Source of the DNA: Podospora pseudoanserina
Lineage: Eukaryota; Ascomycota; Sordariomycetes; Sordariales; Podosporaceae
Direction of reading: 5' to 3'
DNA: 64,000 nucleotides
NCBI RefSeq assembly: GCF_035222485.1
Contig: NC_085925.1
Location: forward strand, 558,001 to 622,000
Shown: positions 41,915-53,800 of the stretch, piece by piece
How positions within the stretch are numbered: position 1 is the stretch's first letter
Layout of the letters: the number at the start of each line of letters is the position of its first letter
The notes under the pieces: model-generated
Databases searched by the model: none
Told to the model about the DNA's origin: nothing
What the model saw: only the letters and a program-made list of their open reading frames with translations
Position numbers and translations under genes: made by a program

Positions 41915-43459
41915 ATGTCCAACCCTTTAGGTTTTGGGAACAGAAAATTCTCCATCAATAGGAACACGGGCGTTCCTAGACCTGCCCGCCGTTTCTCCAA
42001 TACCGAGCCTGGTATCAACGGTATGCAAACACCATTTGTCTTGCCCCCAAGTCTTGGCGACAGTTACTGATGCAGTCCGCAGAGGCCAGTTCCAAGATCC
42101 ACAGGCAGTTTCGTGCTGCTCATGAGGGCCATCTTCCTCATGCCGGTCTGGATGCCACCAGGGCTTCTACCGGTGTTGTTTGGTGTACTGAGCGAGCAGC
42201 CGAGCATGGCTTCCTCGATGAGCCTGACAAATGGGCAAACCTAGGTCGTATGTAACCCCCTTCATGTTCTTCTTGAAGCGTCACTAACAAACCCAACAGA
42301 GGGTGCCCCTGAAGTGGAAGATGACATTGAAGGCTGCTTCCCCCGGCCCAAGACCATTGACATCAGCCTCGGCAGCCGTGAATACGGCCCAACTGCCGGA
42401 ATCAAGCCTCTCCGTGAAGCCGTAGCCAACCTCTACAACGCGATGCACCGCCAGGGCAAAACCAGCCAATACACCTGGGAGAACGTCGCCATCGTCCCCG
42501 GCGGCCGTGCTGGTCTCATTCGGATTGCCGCCGTTCTGAACAACGCCTACGTCGGCTTCTTCATCCCCGACTACACCGCCTACAACGAAATGCTCTCTCT
42601 CTTCAAGAACTTCGCCGCCATTCCCGTCCCCTTGTCCGAGGAAGACGGCTACCACATCCACCCCGACAAGATCGCCGAGGAGATCGCCCGCGGCACCTCC
42701 GTCATCATCACCTCCAACCCCCGCAACCCAACCGGCCTCGTCGTCGCCAACCCCGAGCTCGCCGAAATCCAAGACATCTGCCGTGAGCGCGCCACCCTCG
42801 TCAGCGACGAGTTCTACTCTGGGTACAACTACACCTCCAACTGCGACGGAACCTCCATCTCCGCCGCCGAGAACGTAATCGACGTCGACGAAGACGACGT
42901 GCTCATCATCGACGGCCTGACCAAGCGGTTCCGCCTCCCAGGCTGGCGTGTCGCTTGGATCCTCGGCCCAAAGGAATTCATCAAAGCCATCGGCTCCTGC
43001 GGCTCCTACCTCGACGGCGGCACCAACGTCCCCTTCCAGGAGGCCGCCATCCCCATGCTCGAGCCGTCTCTCGTCAAGAAGGAGATGCAGGCTCTTCAGC
43101 AACACTTCAAGGAGAAGCGTGACTATGTCGTCGAGCGCCTCCGCGGGATGGGATTTACTATCCGCCACGTGCCTGATTCCACGTTCTACATCTGGCTGAA
43201 CCTCGAGGGGCTGCCCGGCCCGATCTCGGACGGGCTGAACTTTTTCCAGGCGTGTCTCGAGGAGAAGGTGATTGTTGTTCCGGGGATCTTCTTTGACTTG
43301 AACCCGGCGAGGAGGAGGGATTTGTTTGATAGCCCGTGTCATCACTTTGTGCGGTTTTCGTACGGGCCCAAGATGGACGTGCTGAAGATGGGGTGTGATG
43401 GGATCGAGAGGGTGGTGAACAAGTTTAAGAAGTTGGTTAGCCACCCCAACTATAAGTAA
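41915..43459 (+). CDS. PLP-dependent aminotransferase, class I/II
   Basis: Three exons, 41915-42020, 42083-42247 and 42300-43459, give 476 residues; introns are 62 and 52 bp. The fold-type I markers are in order: PGGRAGLIRIAAVL (cofactor phosphate region), FIPDYTAYNEML, ITSNPRNPTGLVV, LVSDEFYSGYNY (the Asp and Tyr that hold the ring), IDGLTKRFRLPGWRVAWILG with the Schiff-base lysine, and near the end HHFVRFSYGP with the substrate-carboxylate arginine. Residues 1-100 are an extra N-terminal region beginning MSNPLGFGNRKFSINRN. Substrate cannot be fixed from sequence; relatives act on aromatic, aspartate or kynurenine-like amino acids. No pathway neighbours point to one. The gene appears intact. 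A TATA element and a palindrome lie just upstream. Confidence 0.9.
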
Positions 43460-43657
43460 GGGTTTGCAGACGGGGGGATGATGATGATACTGGGGAGAAG
43501 CAAAACAGGGAAGAGGTTAGGATAACAAAGCAAACTGGGCCTTTAGGTAGGAACACGGTCCTTAGTTAGAGTCAAATAGACGGTCACTCTTTGTTGCCGC
43601 ATATGGCCTGAAGTTGATACACATCTCCCCCCTATCGTATATCCCTCCATTTATTAT

Positions 43658-45176
43658 CTACAACTTCACCACCGGCGTCCTAACCAACCACAACCCTATC
43701 CCCACCCCTATCGCCCCCGTAAGCCCCGCCATCACCACCAATATCAATCCCAAAGCCCCCGCCCCTTTTGCATCCACCCCCTCCATCTCCTCGAACACAC
43801 CCTCCAACTGCCTCGCCATTTCCGTCTCCGCAAAATTCTCCCTCACCCTCTTCTTCCCCTCCTCCACCATCTCCCTCAGCTCCCCCTCCCCCATCCGCTC
43901 AACAACGCGCTCCATAACCTCCCTCCACAACTCGGGCTCCCCAGCCCTCAACCACCCCGTCCTCCCCTCAACAACAGTCTCCAACGGCCCCCCGCTATCC
44001 GCCGCCAAAACCGGCACCCCCCTCAGCATAGCCTCCAGCGGCACAATCCCAAAGTGCTCCTCCCTCGGCGTATAAACCAGCAACTTTGCACTCTTCAATA
44101 AAATCTCCTTCAGCGCATTCGGCACCGACAGCAGAAACAAGACATCCACATCCTCTATGCTCGAGTTCAGCGCGCTGACCACCGTTTTGACAGTGGCAGA
44201 CTTCAACCCCAGTTTCTCGCACAGGCTGACTAGATCAGCATGGTAAGAGACGTTCTCGTACACCCTCGCGTCATAACCCCCGGCAACGACAAGCTTTGAT
44301 TTCTGTCGGGCGGGAGCGGGGAGGAGGGCGAACGCTTGGATGGCGAGGGCGATGTTTTTTTTGCGTTCGAAGCGGTTGATACTCAAAATGATCGACTTCT
44401 CCGACTGCCCCCATTTAATCGGTTGGGTTTCTTCGTCGGGGGAGGAGGAGGAGGGGAGGGAGGTGTTGATGCAGGGGTAGACTATTTTAAGCTGATCGGC
44501 TGGATAACCCGGCCAAGTCTTCGCAACGACCGACTTTGTGAAATTCGAGTTGACCGCCGTCGAGGTCGCAAAGCCCATGGACCATCGCTCCAGCGCATCA
44601 AACGGGATCCGATACAGTCTCTTGAACAGCGACGAGTTTCGGTTTTGGACGAGGAGCAAATCGGGGAAGTGGCAGTAAAAGAATATCGGTGTTTGTGGCC
44701 GCAAGAGGGAGAGGAGGGGTACGCCGGCGGAGAGCTGGTCGATGAAGAAGCCCGAAGGGTTTATCTTGGAGAGTTCCGAGGTGAAGAGAGTAATAGACAA
44801 GATAAGGTGGATCTGGCGGAGGATGGCGCAGAGGATGGAGAAGCGGCCGAGGATGGAAGGGGGGATGACGGTGTTGCCTCTTACGCGGACGTCGAGGGTT
44901 CCTGTTTACACATAACCATTATTAGCATCCTCTCAGTCCGGTAGATAGACGTAAGAGGAACGAACCATCCCTAGCCTCATCAAAACAATGCCCTGGATCG
45001 CAATGGCTAGTAAAAATCACCACCTTGCACCCTCTCTTCTGCAGCCCAACCGCCGCATCGACAACCAACCTCTCGGCGCCGCCTATCCCGAGGTCTGGAT
45101 GTAGAAAGACAATCGTTTTCTGCTTTTTCTCTCCCACTTTCCCATCCCCTGTTTCATCTTTCGTTCCCTTCGCCAT
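43658..45176 (-). CDS. alg2: ALG2 alpha-1,3/1,6-mannosyltransferase
   Basis: Two exons, 45176-44966 and 44901-43658, with a 64-bp intron (join EARDG/TLDVRVRG) give 484 residues. The N-terminal glycosyltransferase half shows TIVFLHPDLGIGGAERLVVD and IFTSHCDPGHCFDE; the C-terminal GT-B half has LSINRFERKKNIALAI, VVAGGYDARVYENV, LLVYTPREEHFGIVPLEAM and VLAADSGGPLETV, the family's nucleotide-sugar site. A hydrophobic helix ends the protein (LILVVMAGLTGAIGVGIGLWL). ALG2 adds the second and third mannoses to the dolichol-linked oligosaccharide on the cytosolic face of the endoplasmic reticulum. The donor site is GTTCGT, which departs from the usual GTR start, yet the reading frame and family alignment require this junction. 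A GATA-motif palindrome lies 196 bases upstream. Confidence 0.95.
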
Positions 45177-47069
45177 AGCCGCCTGCTAGTCTTGCCGTTG
45201 ACAATTCTCTTTCGCGACAACAAAAGTTGCGACAAGGCTGTCTTAATAAACCAGCGAGTCCCGCTGACGTCGCACAGCCAGCCAACGTACCCAGGTCCTC
45301 CCGGCAGGCAAATTGCACTTCCTGAAAGAGGGCGGTCGACGTTTAGCTAAGCTTTTCCTTCCTTGGCAAGGATCTTATCATTATCTCTGATAAGATGAAA
45401 TAGATAACACCTCCCCTCCACAAGCCTCACCTCTTACCTTGTCGTTGTCAGTGTGACTGTCACATGCCACCATTTCTCACACCTGTTCGATCACGAGACT
45501 ACCACTCTGTACGCATTTCCCAACCCCCAAAGTGGATATGGGCAAGGAAAGAGAGGGACCCAAAACACCTGCCTCAGGTCTCACCGCTCCCTCCCGTACC
45601 CGCTAGCTATGTCCCGACCCCCATTCCCGAGTCCCCACTCCCGACGACCGAAAGCCTCTCTCTCTCCCGGCCGGGCAGCCGGCTTCCGAATGTCACGCAA
45701 CTAAAACCCGCCTCTTCTACAAGCCAACATCGCCACTCAGGCACCGTAAACCCACCCGGCCTCCTCTCCCGTCTCGCCCAGCAGCCCAGCCCAGCCTAGC
45801 CCAACCAGCCGGTTTGCCTGATCGGGGCCAACCCGCCCTTCAGTTTGTCGCACACTGTGCGAGACACCCTTCTCATGAGGAATAGTATGTGTAGCAGCCG
45901 TCTAACCCTAGCCCCATGCACGTAGGGGCTCCTCCTATGGAGCCAGCCAGCACATTGGGTCAGGGGGAGTCAGTCAGTCATCGTCAATCCTCTACTATGC
46001 CTCCGTTTCGGTCCGGGGTTCCTCCTACCGGTTACTATTCATGTATTATTCCTACCGCGTGTATCGCGGTAAAGACAGTAAGCAACACATGAATACGTGG
46101 CGTGCATATCACCATACCCATCACCAACAGCCAATAGTCAATCAAAGAGCATGAAACCACAAAAGGCGTGAATTCAACATTCCCCAACCCATCTACCCAT
46201 GATCCATACCCCTGTCCCCTTTCCAAATCCAATGCATGAATGAGTAAAACACCACCTCCAGAAAAGATAGAATCTAGTAACAAAACACCCAAAACTACCA
46301 CAACTGTGAATATCAATATTTATCTTCTTCTTTCAATAACAACAACAACAACCACTATATAAAAATAATCTCGCCCCCCTTGCCCTTCGCAGACCATACA
46401 GGGCAAGGGTTGTAAAAATATACACTGGAATCGAAAAAAAAAAGCCGAAAAAAAAACAGGTATTGTAACAAAACTGAGCGGGTTTCAGTAATCAAGGATA
46501 AAAACACTCTCAATATCTTGATTGATTCTGATCGTTGTGCTTGTCATTTTGTTTCTGCCCTTGGACGAAGAAAAAGAAAAAAACGCCCAATGTGCAATTG
46601 TTGTTGTTTGTTGTAATTGTTGTTGTGTGCTTGTCCCACCACCCATTTGTGCTTGTCCATTTGTCCCCGATGCAAGAGAAAAAAAAAACCCTGCTATGAT
46701 TGAAAACCAGAGAGAGCACCTCTCTCACTCATCCCCCAATCATCTGTGTGGCCCATCGTCCATCATCATCACCCATCCCTCTCATTCACTTCGTTCATCC
46801 CAATCAATGCAAACTCTCATCAAAGAAACTGCTTGTAAAACGCCCACACCCCCAATTTCCTTCCCAGAATAAAAAATTCTTTGCAAAAAAATGCTGGCAG
46901 TCTGTCTACAACAGGTCTAGTAAAAACACCCACGGGGCCCCGTGTAAATGCCATGATTGAACAACGCGTAGACAAGAGAAAAAACAGATTCGAAAAAAGA
47001 AAAACTCGACCGCAATTTCCCTTGAAACAATCCATGTATCTTGCAACACGCCCGCTTGTAGTGACCGGC
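45177..47069. other. Intergenic region upstream of ALG2
   Basis: About 1.9 kb. The ALG2 promoter is at the left; the 3' region of the kinase gene is at the right, with A-rich runs near 46431-46460 and 46678-46690. The open frames are short and featureless. No RNA gene was recognised. Confidence 0.45.
45372..45407. promoter_or_regulatory. Cluster of four GATA-factor motifs with a 9-bp inverted repeat
   Basis: ATCTTATCA (45372-45380) and TGATAAGAT (45388-45396) are exact inverted copies seven bases apart. A further TTATC lies in the spacer (45381-45385) and another GATAA at 45403-45407. Fungal GATA factors (nitrogen, iron, light) bind paired sites like these. The cluster is 196 bases upstream of the ALG2 start codon. 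Confidence 0.5.
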
Positions 47070-50000
47070 TCACTCGTCATCGACAATGATCTTCTTGGCA
47101 GTTTCGGTGCTGCCAATGCTGGCGTTGGTGTCTCTCCGGCGGGTGGTTACGATTAACCGGCCCACCGACTGATTCTCGCGAGGCGGGTGGCGCTTCTTCG
47201 ATTTGGCCATGACCAGTCCCTCATCACTGTCACTGTCATCATCGTGATCGTGGTCAGCGTGGTGATTCCGCGATACTTGACGGCCTCGGCTGGTCTCCAT
47301 GGCGCTGGCTGGACGGGCTCTCTCGTCTAGTCTGAGGTTAACGATATCCTTCCGGGTTTGGTCCTCGAGAGGGAATCCCAAGGCTGGCTCTTTCGAAAAG
47401 GCTGGCGGTGTGATTGTGTCGGTTGTGTCAATCACCGTGTGTCCACCAACAACCCCGGGGTTGCCGAGGAATTCGCCTTCCAGGTCGGCTGAAACAGAGC
47501 TGGTGCTGCTAAGAAGAGCCGGCAAGGAAGGATCCGACTGGAAGGCAAGCATGTGCTCTGTAGCATCCTTGGCAGGCTGCGAGTTAATTCCATAGACTGG
47601 GCTCGCCGCCTCGCTGGGGCTTGTGAGAGGTGTCGTCAAGGCGCCAATGGAAGCCGAACTAGATGATTTCATCGTCACCACGGTCTCTCCTCGCGAAAGG
47701 GGCTCGGGGTGGAACACATCGTCCTCGGGCGATGGAGGACAAGGGATGAGGGCGGGGTCGACTTCGGCTATGGGAGGAGTAGGCTGGCGCAACGGGAACT
47801 GTGTCCTTGGAGACGGCTCCAACAGGGAAACCCGTCGCTGGCGTTGCTGTGGTGTCTTTACCTCGGGCAGGTCTTCCACACGGTGGGCCGTCTGCGGCCT
47901 CTCGCCAAGCTCTACAGCACACCGCTGTCTCTGAATGTTTGGGTCCGACTTTGGCTGGGGATAGTGATACCCTCCCAGCGCGCTCAGAATGGGAGACTGA
48001 GCAACACGTTCACGGTCCAGGTCTCTGGCAACCTCAACCGAGCGGGAGGTGAGCGGCTTCTGTGTGAAAGTCATGTTTCCTGGGGCCATAGCCGTGCTCA
48101 ACGAGACCTTTGGTTCGGCGCGCTTATCGGTGCTAGCGAAAAGCCCCCGATCCACAGATCTTGCCCGGCCCAGATCGTCGGTAATGGGACGGATGTCCCG
48201 GGCTTTGCGCAAGGCGCTGCTGGGATCCTCGGTCGCAGGATCAAACAATGGGGTTGGCGGCATTGTCCGTATCTCACCGGGCCCGGGAGTAAGGCTGAGG
48301 AAGGCGTTGTTGACAGATCGAGAGGGACCATGACGAGGTAGTGATCTGTAAGGTGAGGCCGAGGCCGACGCAAGCCACCGTTCGTCGCGAGCACTGAGAT
48401 TATTAGTCACGAGCTCGAGTACCTGGCGGGGCGTAGGTTCGCGATGCGGCTCCGTGGGGGGGCTTTTAAGCGGACTGGCCACCACGCTTTGCGTTAGGGG
48501 GTGCTCGCTCTGGGGCTGAGTCTGTGGCGTCGAGTTGGTGAAATAATCATCTGGACGAATGCTTTTGCGACGTCCTTCTCGCAGATGGGGTGTGATTGGG
48601 CTGTCGCCCGCAGAGCTTGCGGCGCTGCTCGTAGCCCGCCTGCGTGAAGAGACGCTCTCCGCTCGGTCTTGACGATGCATCACCTTTCCGACAGCCCTCT
48701 TGACAGCCGATCTGGCGCGCTCGAGCAATGTCAGGGGAACCACGGCACGAGCTACTTCCTTCTCGTCAACCTGAATTTTGCGTCCAGATGTGCGTCGAGA
48801 CGGATCGGTATCATCGAGCCACGCCAGGATATTGGGAATGCCGTGAAGCACCCATGGATGCCGTTTCACATCACGAAGGCGAATTCTCTTCTCGGGATTC
48901 TTGGTGAGCATCTTCCTAAGCAAGTCGATAAGCTCCCGATCCACCTCCTCATATTGAAGTACATCGTCATCGCGGTATGGCGGTCTGTTGATTCTCGTAT
49001 ATAGCGATCTCTCATCGGGCTTGGTAGCTGGGTCAACTGGGGCGAGTCGCCGAGCGGGAATGTAGACCTCTTCCGTGGCAATCTTTCGGAACATTTGCCA
49101 TTCGTCTTCGGCCAGGAATGGAATGCGAGCATAGATGAGGCAGTAGAGTGTGACACCCAGTGACCACACATCAATCTGCTCCGTCACCTTGGGCTGCGGA
49201 GCTCCCGGCTTGTCGTCATACGCATCTGTGTAGCAAAGCTCGGGCGCAAAGAAGGCGGGTGTGCCCACCGTCTTGGCAAGCTCGAGGTCGTCGTCGAAAT
49301 CGTGGGCTTCGGACTCGGATACCGCATCGTCTGGTTCACCATCGCGGACAGGTCGGCCAAAGTATGAAACGCCAAAGTCGGAAATCTTGACACGGTGGTC
49401 CTTGGTCCACAGCAGATTCGCTGGCTTGATGTCTCGGTGCACGACACCCTCGTAGTGAAGATACTCCAAGCCTAGAACGGTGTCGCGGAAGGTGTTTCTC
49501 GCTTGCTCAATGGTGAAGCACGGTACGTAGGAATAATCGTCCACGTAGGGATCATGTACTCTGTTATAGTCAATCGAAGACATGTGCGAAATGATGGAAT
49601 CGGCCATGCTCGGTGATCGCCCACGGAAGGCTGGATCGTCTGGATAGGCGCCATACATGGTCCCGTCGAGTGCCGTTGCCGACATGGGGTTGGAGCGGAT
49701 CGCCCCCGGTGTCTCGAGATCGTCCTCGTTGCAAATCATCGACGCCGTTTCCAAGTCGAAGGGCTCGGGGGTTCCGGTGCGAGATGCTACGTTCAGACTA
49801 GCGAGTCTAGTTCCCGAAGGAGCTCGAGACGTCAATTTTGATCCACCAAAGGAGTCCGGGCTTGATGGCACGTGGCCAGCATAGCCTTCTGGCATGTCCT
49901 TGCCGAGTGATTGTGGGAAATATTCCATGTCGTCTTCGTCAACACCATACTCGAGGCTCCAGTAATCGGCTGGATTGGCTTGTGATCGAGAGTGCTGTCT

Positions 50001-50871
50001 CGCCCGCTTCGCATTCTTCAACGCCTGACGTTGTTCCAAGATGTGTTCGTAATGCTCCTCCTCAGGCGTGGGTTTCTCGCCGCGCTGCTCTCGCTCGACG
50101 CGCCGGCGCTCGAATGCGCAGATATGCGGTAGACCCTTCTTCCTCCATACGACCTCGCCGAGTTCGACGTGCTCCAAGACCATGTAAATCTTCTTCAGTA
50201 CGGGATCGTCAATGATTTCGAGCAGGGCGACAACATTCGGGTGCCGAATCTTTTTGAGGATGGCGATTTCCTTCTTGCTCTTGTCCTGAGTCGACATGGC
50301 GGTGACCTTTCCTAGCCGCCTCTTCTTGGAAAAGCGTGGGATGATCTTGATGGCGACATAGTCCTGTGTCTCGATATTCCTCGCCAGCTTGACCTTGCCG
50401 TGCATGCCACGGCCAAGCTCCTCAATGATTTCGTAGTTGTTGACATACTTTCGGCCCGTTGTTTCATCGTGTTCGACATTCGCCTTGTGGGTTCTAGAAG
50501 TGGATTGGTGTCAGTAGCTTGCCGAGGGCGGTTCGGCAGAAGGGGAGGGAGTCATTGGAGTGACTCCGGCCCGGCCAGCGAAGCATTACGGAGGAGGATC
50601 GGATGACAACTCACTCTCGAACTTTATGGGACTGCAGCGGGTGCAGATAGGGGCTATTCAGACCGCCCGGTGTAGTGCTCTCGGAGCCGACCTGAGACTG
50701 CGGGAGCGACATGTTGGGGCGGGGCTGATTTGGACTGAAGAGTCCCGGCGACGATACGGGAGTGCTACTGGCAGTCCGGTGTGGGATGTTCGGCGGCAGG
50801 GGATGGAATAAGTTGTGAAGTTGGGGATACGACGGGCGGTGATGGGGACGGTGTGGCTGCTGAGGTTCCAT
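47070..50871 (-). CDS. Ser/Thr protein kinase, Ssp1/CaMKK (SNF1-activating) family
   Basis: Two exons, 50871-50615 and 50493-47070, with a 121-bp intron, give 1226 residues. I start at 50871 (GCCATGG, MEPQQPHRPHH) because the frame upstream has no other ATG. Kinase domain: glycine loop LGRGMHGKVKLA at about 112, VAIK lysine at 135, alpha-C glutamate at about 161 (SKKEIAILKK), catalytic VVHRDIKPANLL at about 438 and DFGVSYF at 458. The hinge EHVELGEVVW and IRHPNVVALLEIIDDP point to the Ssp1/Sak1/CaMKK group, which phosphorylates the activation loop of AMPK/Snf1-type kinases. About 200 residues are inserted between hinge and HRD (206-407), charged then Ser/Pro-rich. The C-terminal 500 residues are disordered with many SP/TP sites. 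All catalytic residues are present. Its upstream region is a 7.4-kb desert. Confidence 0.88.
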
Positions 50872-53800
50872 GGCGGAAAACTGGCTGGGCGTCACTCTTC
50901 GGGGGAACCTTCATGCTGAACAGCGGTGTCAGACGGGACGAGTGGATCGCTATGGCGGCGGACGGGCAATTGGCTTTTGCAATTAAGCAGCCATGGTGGG
51001 TGGCAGGGAACGGGGCGACGGACGGGGGGAACGGGGGGATGGGTGGAGGGAGCGGGCAGTGGCCAAAGCCTAAAATGACAAGAACAACAAACAAGAAGAA
51101 GAGTTGAAGAATTGAGGTCGTCGACCGGTGCGAACTGGGGGAGCGAGTAACGAAGAGGCGGGAGGAGGACCGAGGATGGAGAGATGGATGCGGTGGTGAA
51201 AGAAAAGGTGGGTAGGGTGGGCTGGGTGGTGTCGCACGGTGGGGAGAGGCAAAGCACAGAGCGCACCTTGCACCACACAGAATTTGGCGGGCGGGCGCTG
51301 GGTCGGCACAGACAGAGCAGGGGAGAGTGGCAGGGGATGGTTATGCTGCACAGTGCATCCGCCTACTTTTGGACACCGTCTGCAGCGCTGCGGCGTCGGC
51401 CAGCCTTTGTTGAAGTCTTTGGACAAGAAGTCTCCAAGTCTCCGGGCCTCGCTCCCCTCAGTCGGATGGTGGATGATGTAGGTAGTACCTTGGTAGTAGA
51501 AAGGAACTTGCGGCTCGTCCCAACAAAAGCTCAAGTCTGCTTCTCCAACACGCGATTCCGCCCAGAGTCGGTCGACCGTCATCCAATGTTGGAGGACGCC
51601 GATAGGGAGTCAAAGAGAGGCAGGTTATCGGATTCCTGCACCGACATCTCGCCGATCGACGGCAGAGGACTGACTGAAGCCGGGAAGCGAGAAGCGTGGT
51701 TCCAGGTTGCCGCAAAGCGGAGCACTGATGGATGAAGTGTGTGTGTGAAGGGGGAAAGACTTCACGGAGCAACACGCGGGCCAAAGCACAGCATTTTGTA
51801 TGTTCTCCTGAGTGTAACTACGGCGATCTGATAACAGACTAAAGTGATCACCGACCCCTTGTGAGACAGACACTCACACACTGACTGACTGACGGGACTG
51901 TGAGTTGGAGAGAGTGACACTGGTGAGAAGAGAAGAAGCATCTGTGGTCCAACTCAACGCCTCGTGCAGGGGGCTGGTGGGCTGCTATTGGGCAAGATCT
52001 TGACGTAGCAGCCAAATCGCCAAGCCTGCAATGGTGGAGTCGTTCAAGACAATCGTGGCAGCAAGAAGAGGGGCCTCTTATCGCAGTTGTCTGGCCGATG
52101 ATTGGTGGGACCTGCTCCTAAGACAGGGAAAAGCAAAACGTTGTTGCTTTCTGAGGCCATCGTTGCACGGCTTTCTTCTTTTCCTGATGCCGGACGGCTC
52201 TGTCCGCTCTGGGACTGGGACTGGGGGACTGGGGCATCGACAAGGCAGGGCAGGGACGGGGATGGGTGGTCGAGCAGGAAATGTGCCCCTGATTGATTCT
52301 CTTGGATGTAGATATCGCTGACTGCACAATACGTGGCCCTCTACGGAGCGTTCAGGGTAGGTTGGGTGAGTACCTCTCGTCGCCAGTGGCGACTATGACA
52401 GCGCGATAGTGTCAGTTCGAGCACATTCATCACTTGTTCAGTCCAGGCGTCACTTCATGTTTTTGGACGTGTGGCCATGCTACGGCATCATCCAAGAGGG
52501 CGGGGTTGTTCTTGTCTGATATAGTAGAAAAACTTTATATTTTCCAATGACGCTGGCACTTGATAATCCCGAAGCGCGAATATTCTCTCGAAAACACAAT
52601 GCCACTCTGATCTACCTATCAGAAGCATTGGCTCCCAGGGACCATTGACTCAGGAGTAAATCCACCCGAGTGCTGCACAGTAGGAACACTCGCGTTGATG
52701 AGTGCCGGCCAATGTGGATTAGAGTTTAGACTACATTATTGTAAAATTATAGCTCACGAACTCACGTGTAAGTGCGAGTGCCTCCCGACCTCCGACTTTG
52801 CACTCCCGCTCTCTCTTTCTCTCTCCCGCCGTCTCTTTTCTCTTCTGAACGTCTGGCCTTCTTGTGGTACGTTATAAGTGTAGCCAACTTCGGATTGCCT
52901 AAAGCGGCGCGAGGAGCGGAACTGCAGCTTCTCTCCTGTCTCACCCTTGCCGCTTCTCCAAATTCCGACGGACGGGCCTTGTCTTGTCTTTGTCTTGTTT
53001 CTCTACTAGTCTGTCTGCAGCTTCAGGCCCTTCTCTCTGAATGAAATTGGCGACGATGCGATGCCACCCAAATTTTCTTCACTATCGTCATCTCGCCTAG
53101 GCAGGGAAAAGGACTGCTGCTTCCAGGCTAAGAACGTGCTACCATGACGCTTCTCGGATGGCCAACTCAGGAAAGGATGAAAAAAGTGAAGCAGTCCTGG
53201 TGCAGGTCCAGACCCGGCTGCGTCTCTGGGCATCTGCTGCAGAGCTGAGTGGCTGGAATCTTCCCGGCGGTTGCTCTGTTGCTGCCCAAGGACACCACGC
53301 CTAGCTTCTTTCTGTTCTCTCTCACAACCCCCGCATATGTCAAGCTTCCCTCTAGAAAGTCCAGTCCAGCCAGGCTGACCATGTGATCCGGAGCACAGAT
53401 TCATCAACGCAATCCTCGTCAACGAGGGCAGCATGCCGCGAAAACCCGACGGCGTGGTCCAGGGTGAAAGCCATCTGTCGAGACATCATGCCCTCTGGGC
53501 CTATCAGCGGCCCTATCTGGGGGTGACGAGAGCGGCGTCAGGGAAACGCACAACCGTGCACGCCATCACCATCCCTTGCGGCCAGGTGGATCGCCGCTTT
53601 ACCCCGGAATTGCCCTTCTGGCCCTATCATCGCCAAGAACCAACGCTAGACAGAGGCCGTTCAAGGTTGCACAAGCTTCACAGGCCTCACATCCTTGGTC
53701 TCCCAACAACCTGCTCAGTAAAGACATCAGCTCAACGGCAGGTCATGAAGTTGTGGTAGGCATCTCTTATCGATGTTGCGAACCACCTCAGCAGCGCTCG

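Noticed and set aside
42284-43444. Open frame of 386 residues on the minus strand antisense to the aminotransferase
   Set aside because: It mirrors the GC-rich third codon positions of the real gene, has no domain, and the plus-strand protein has all the aminotransferase motifs.
45880-45960. CTAACCCTAGCCCC near 45903 as an internal telomere tract
   Set aside because: Only one near-unit of the TTAGGG complement; no tandem array.
53006-53434. 142-residue minus-strand frame in the desert
   Set aside because: No domain or secretion signal, mixed composition; not distinguishable from chance.
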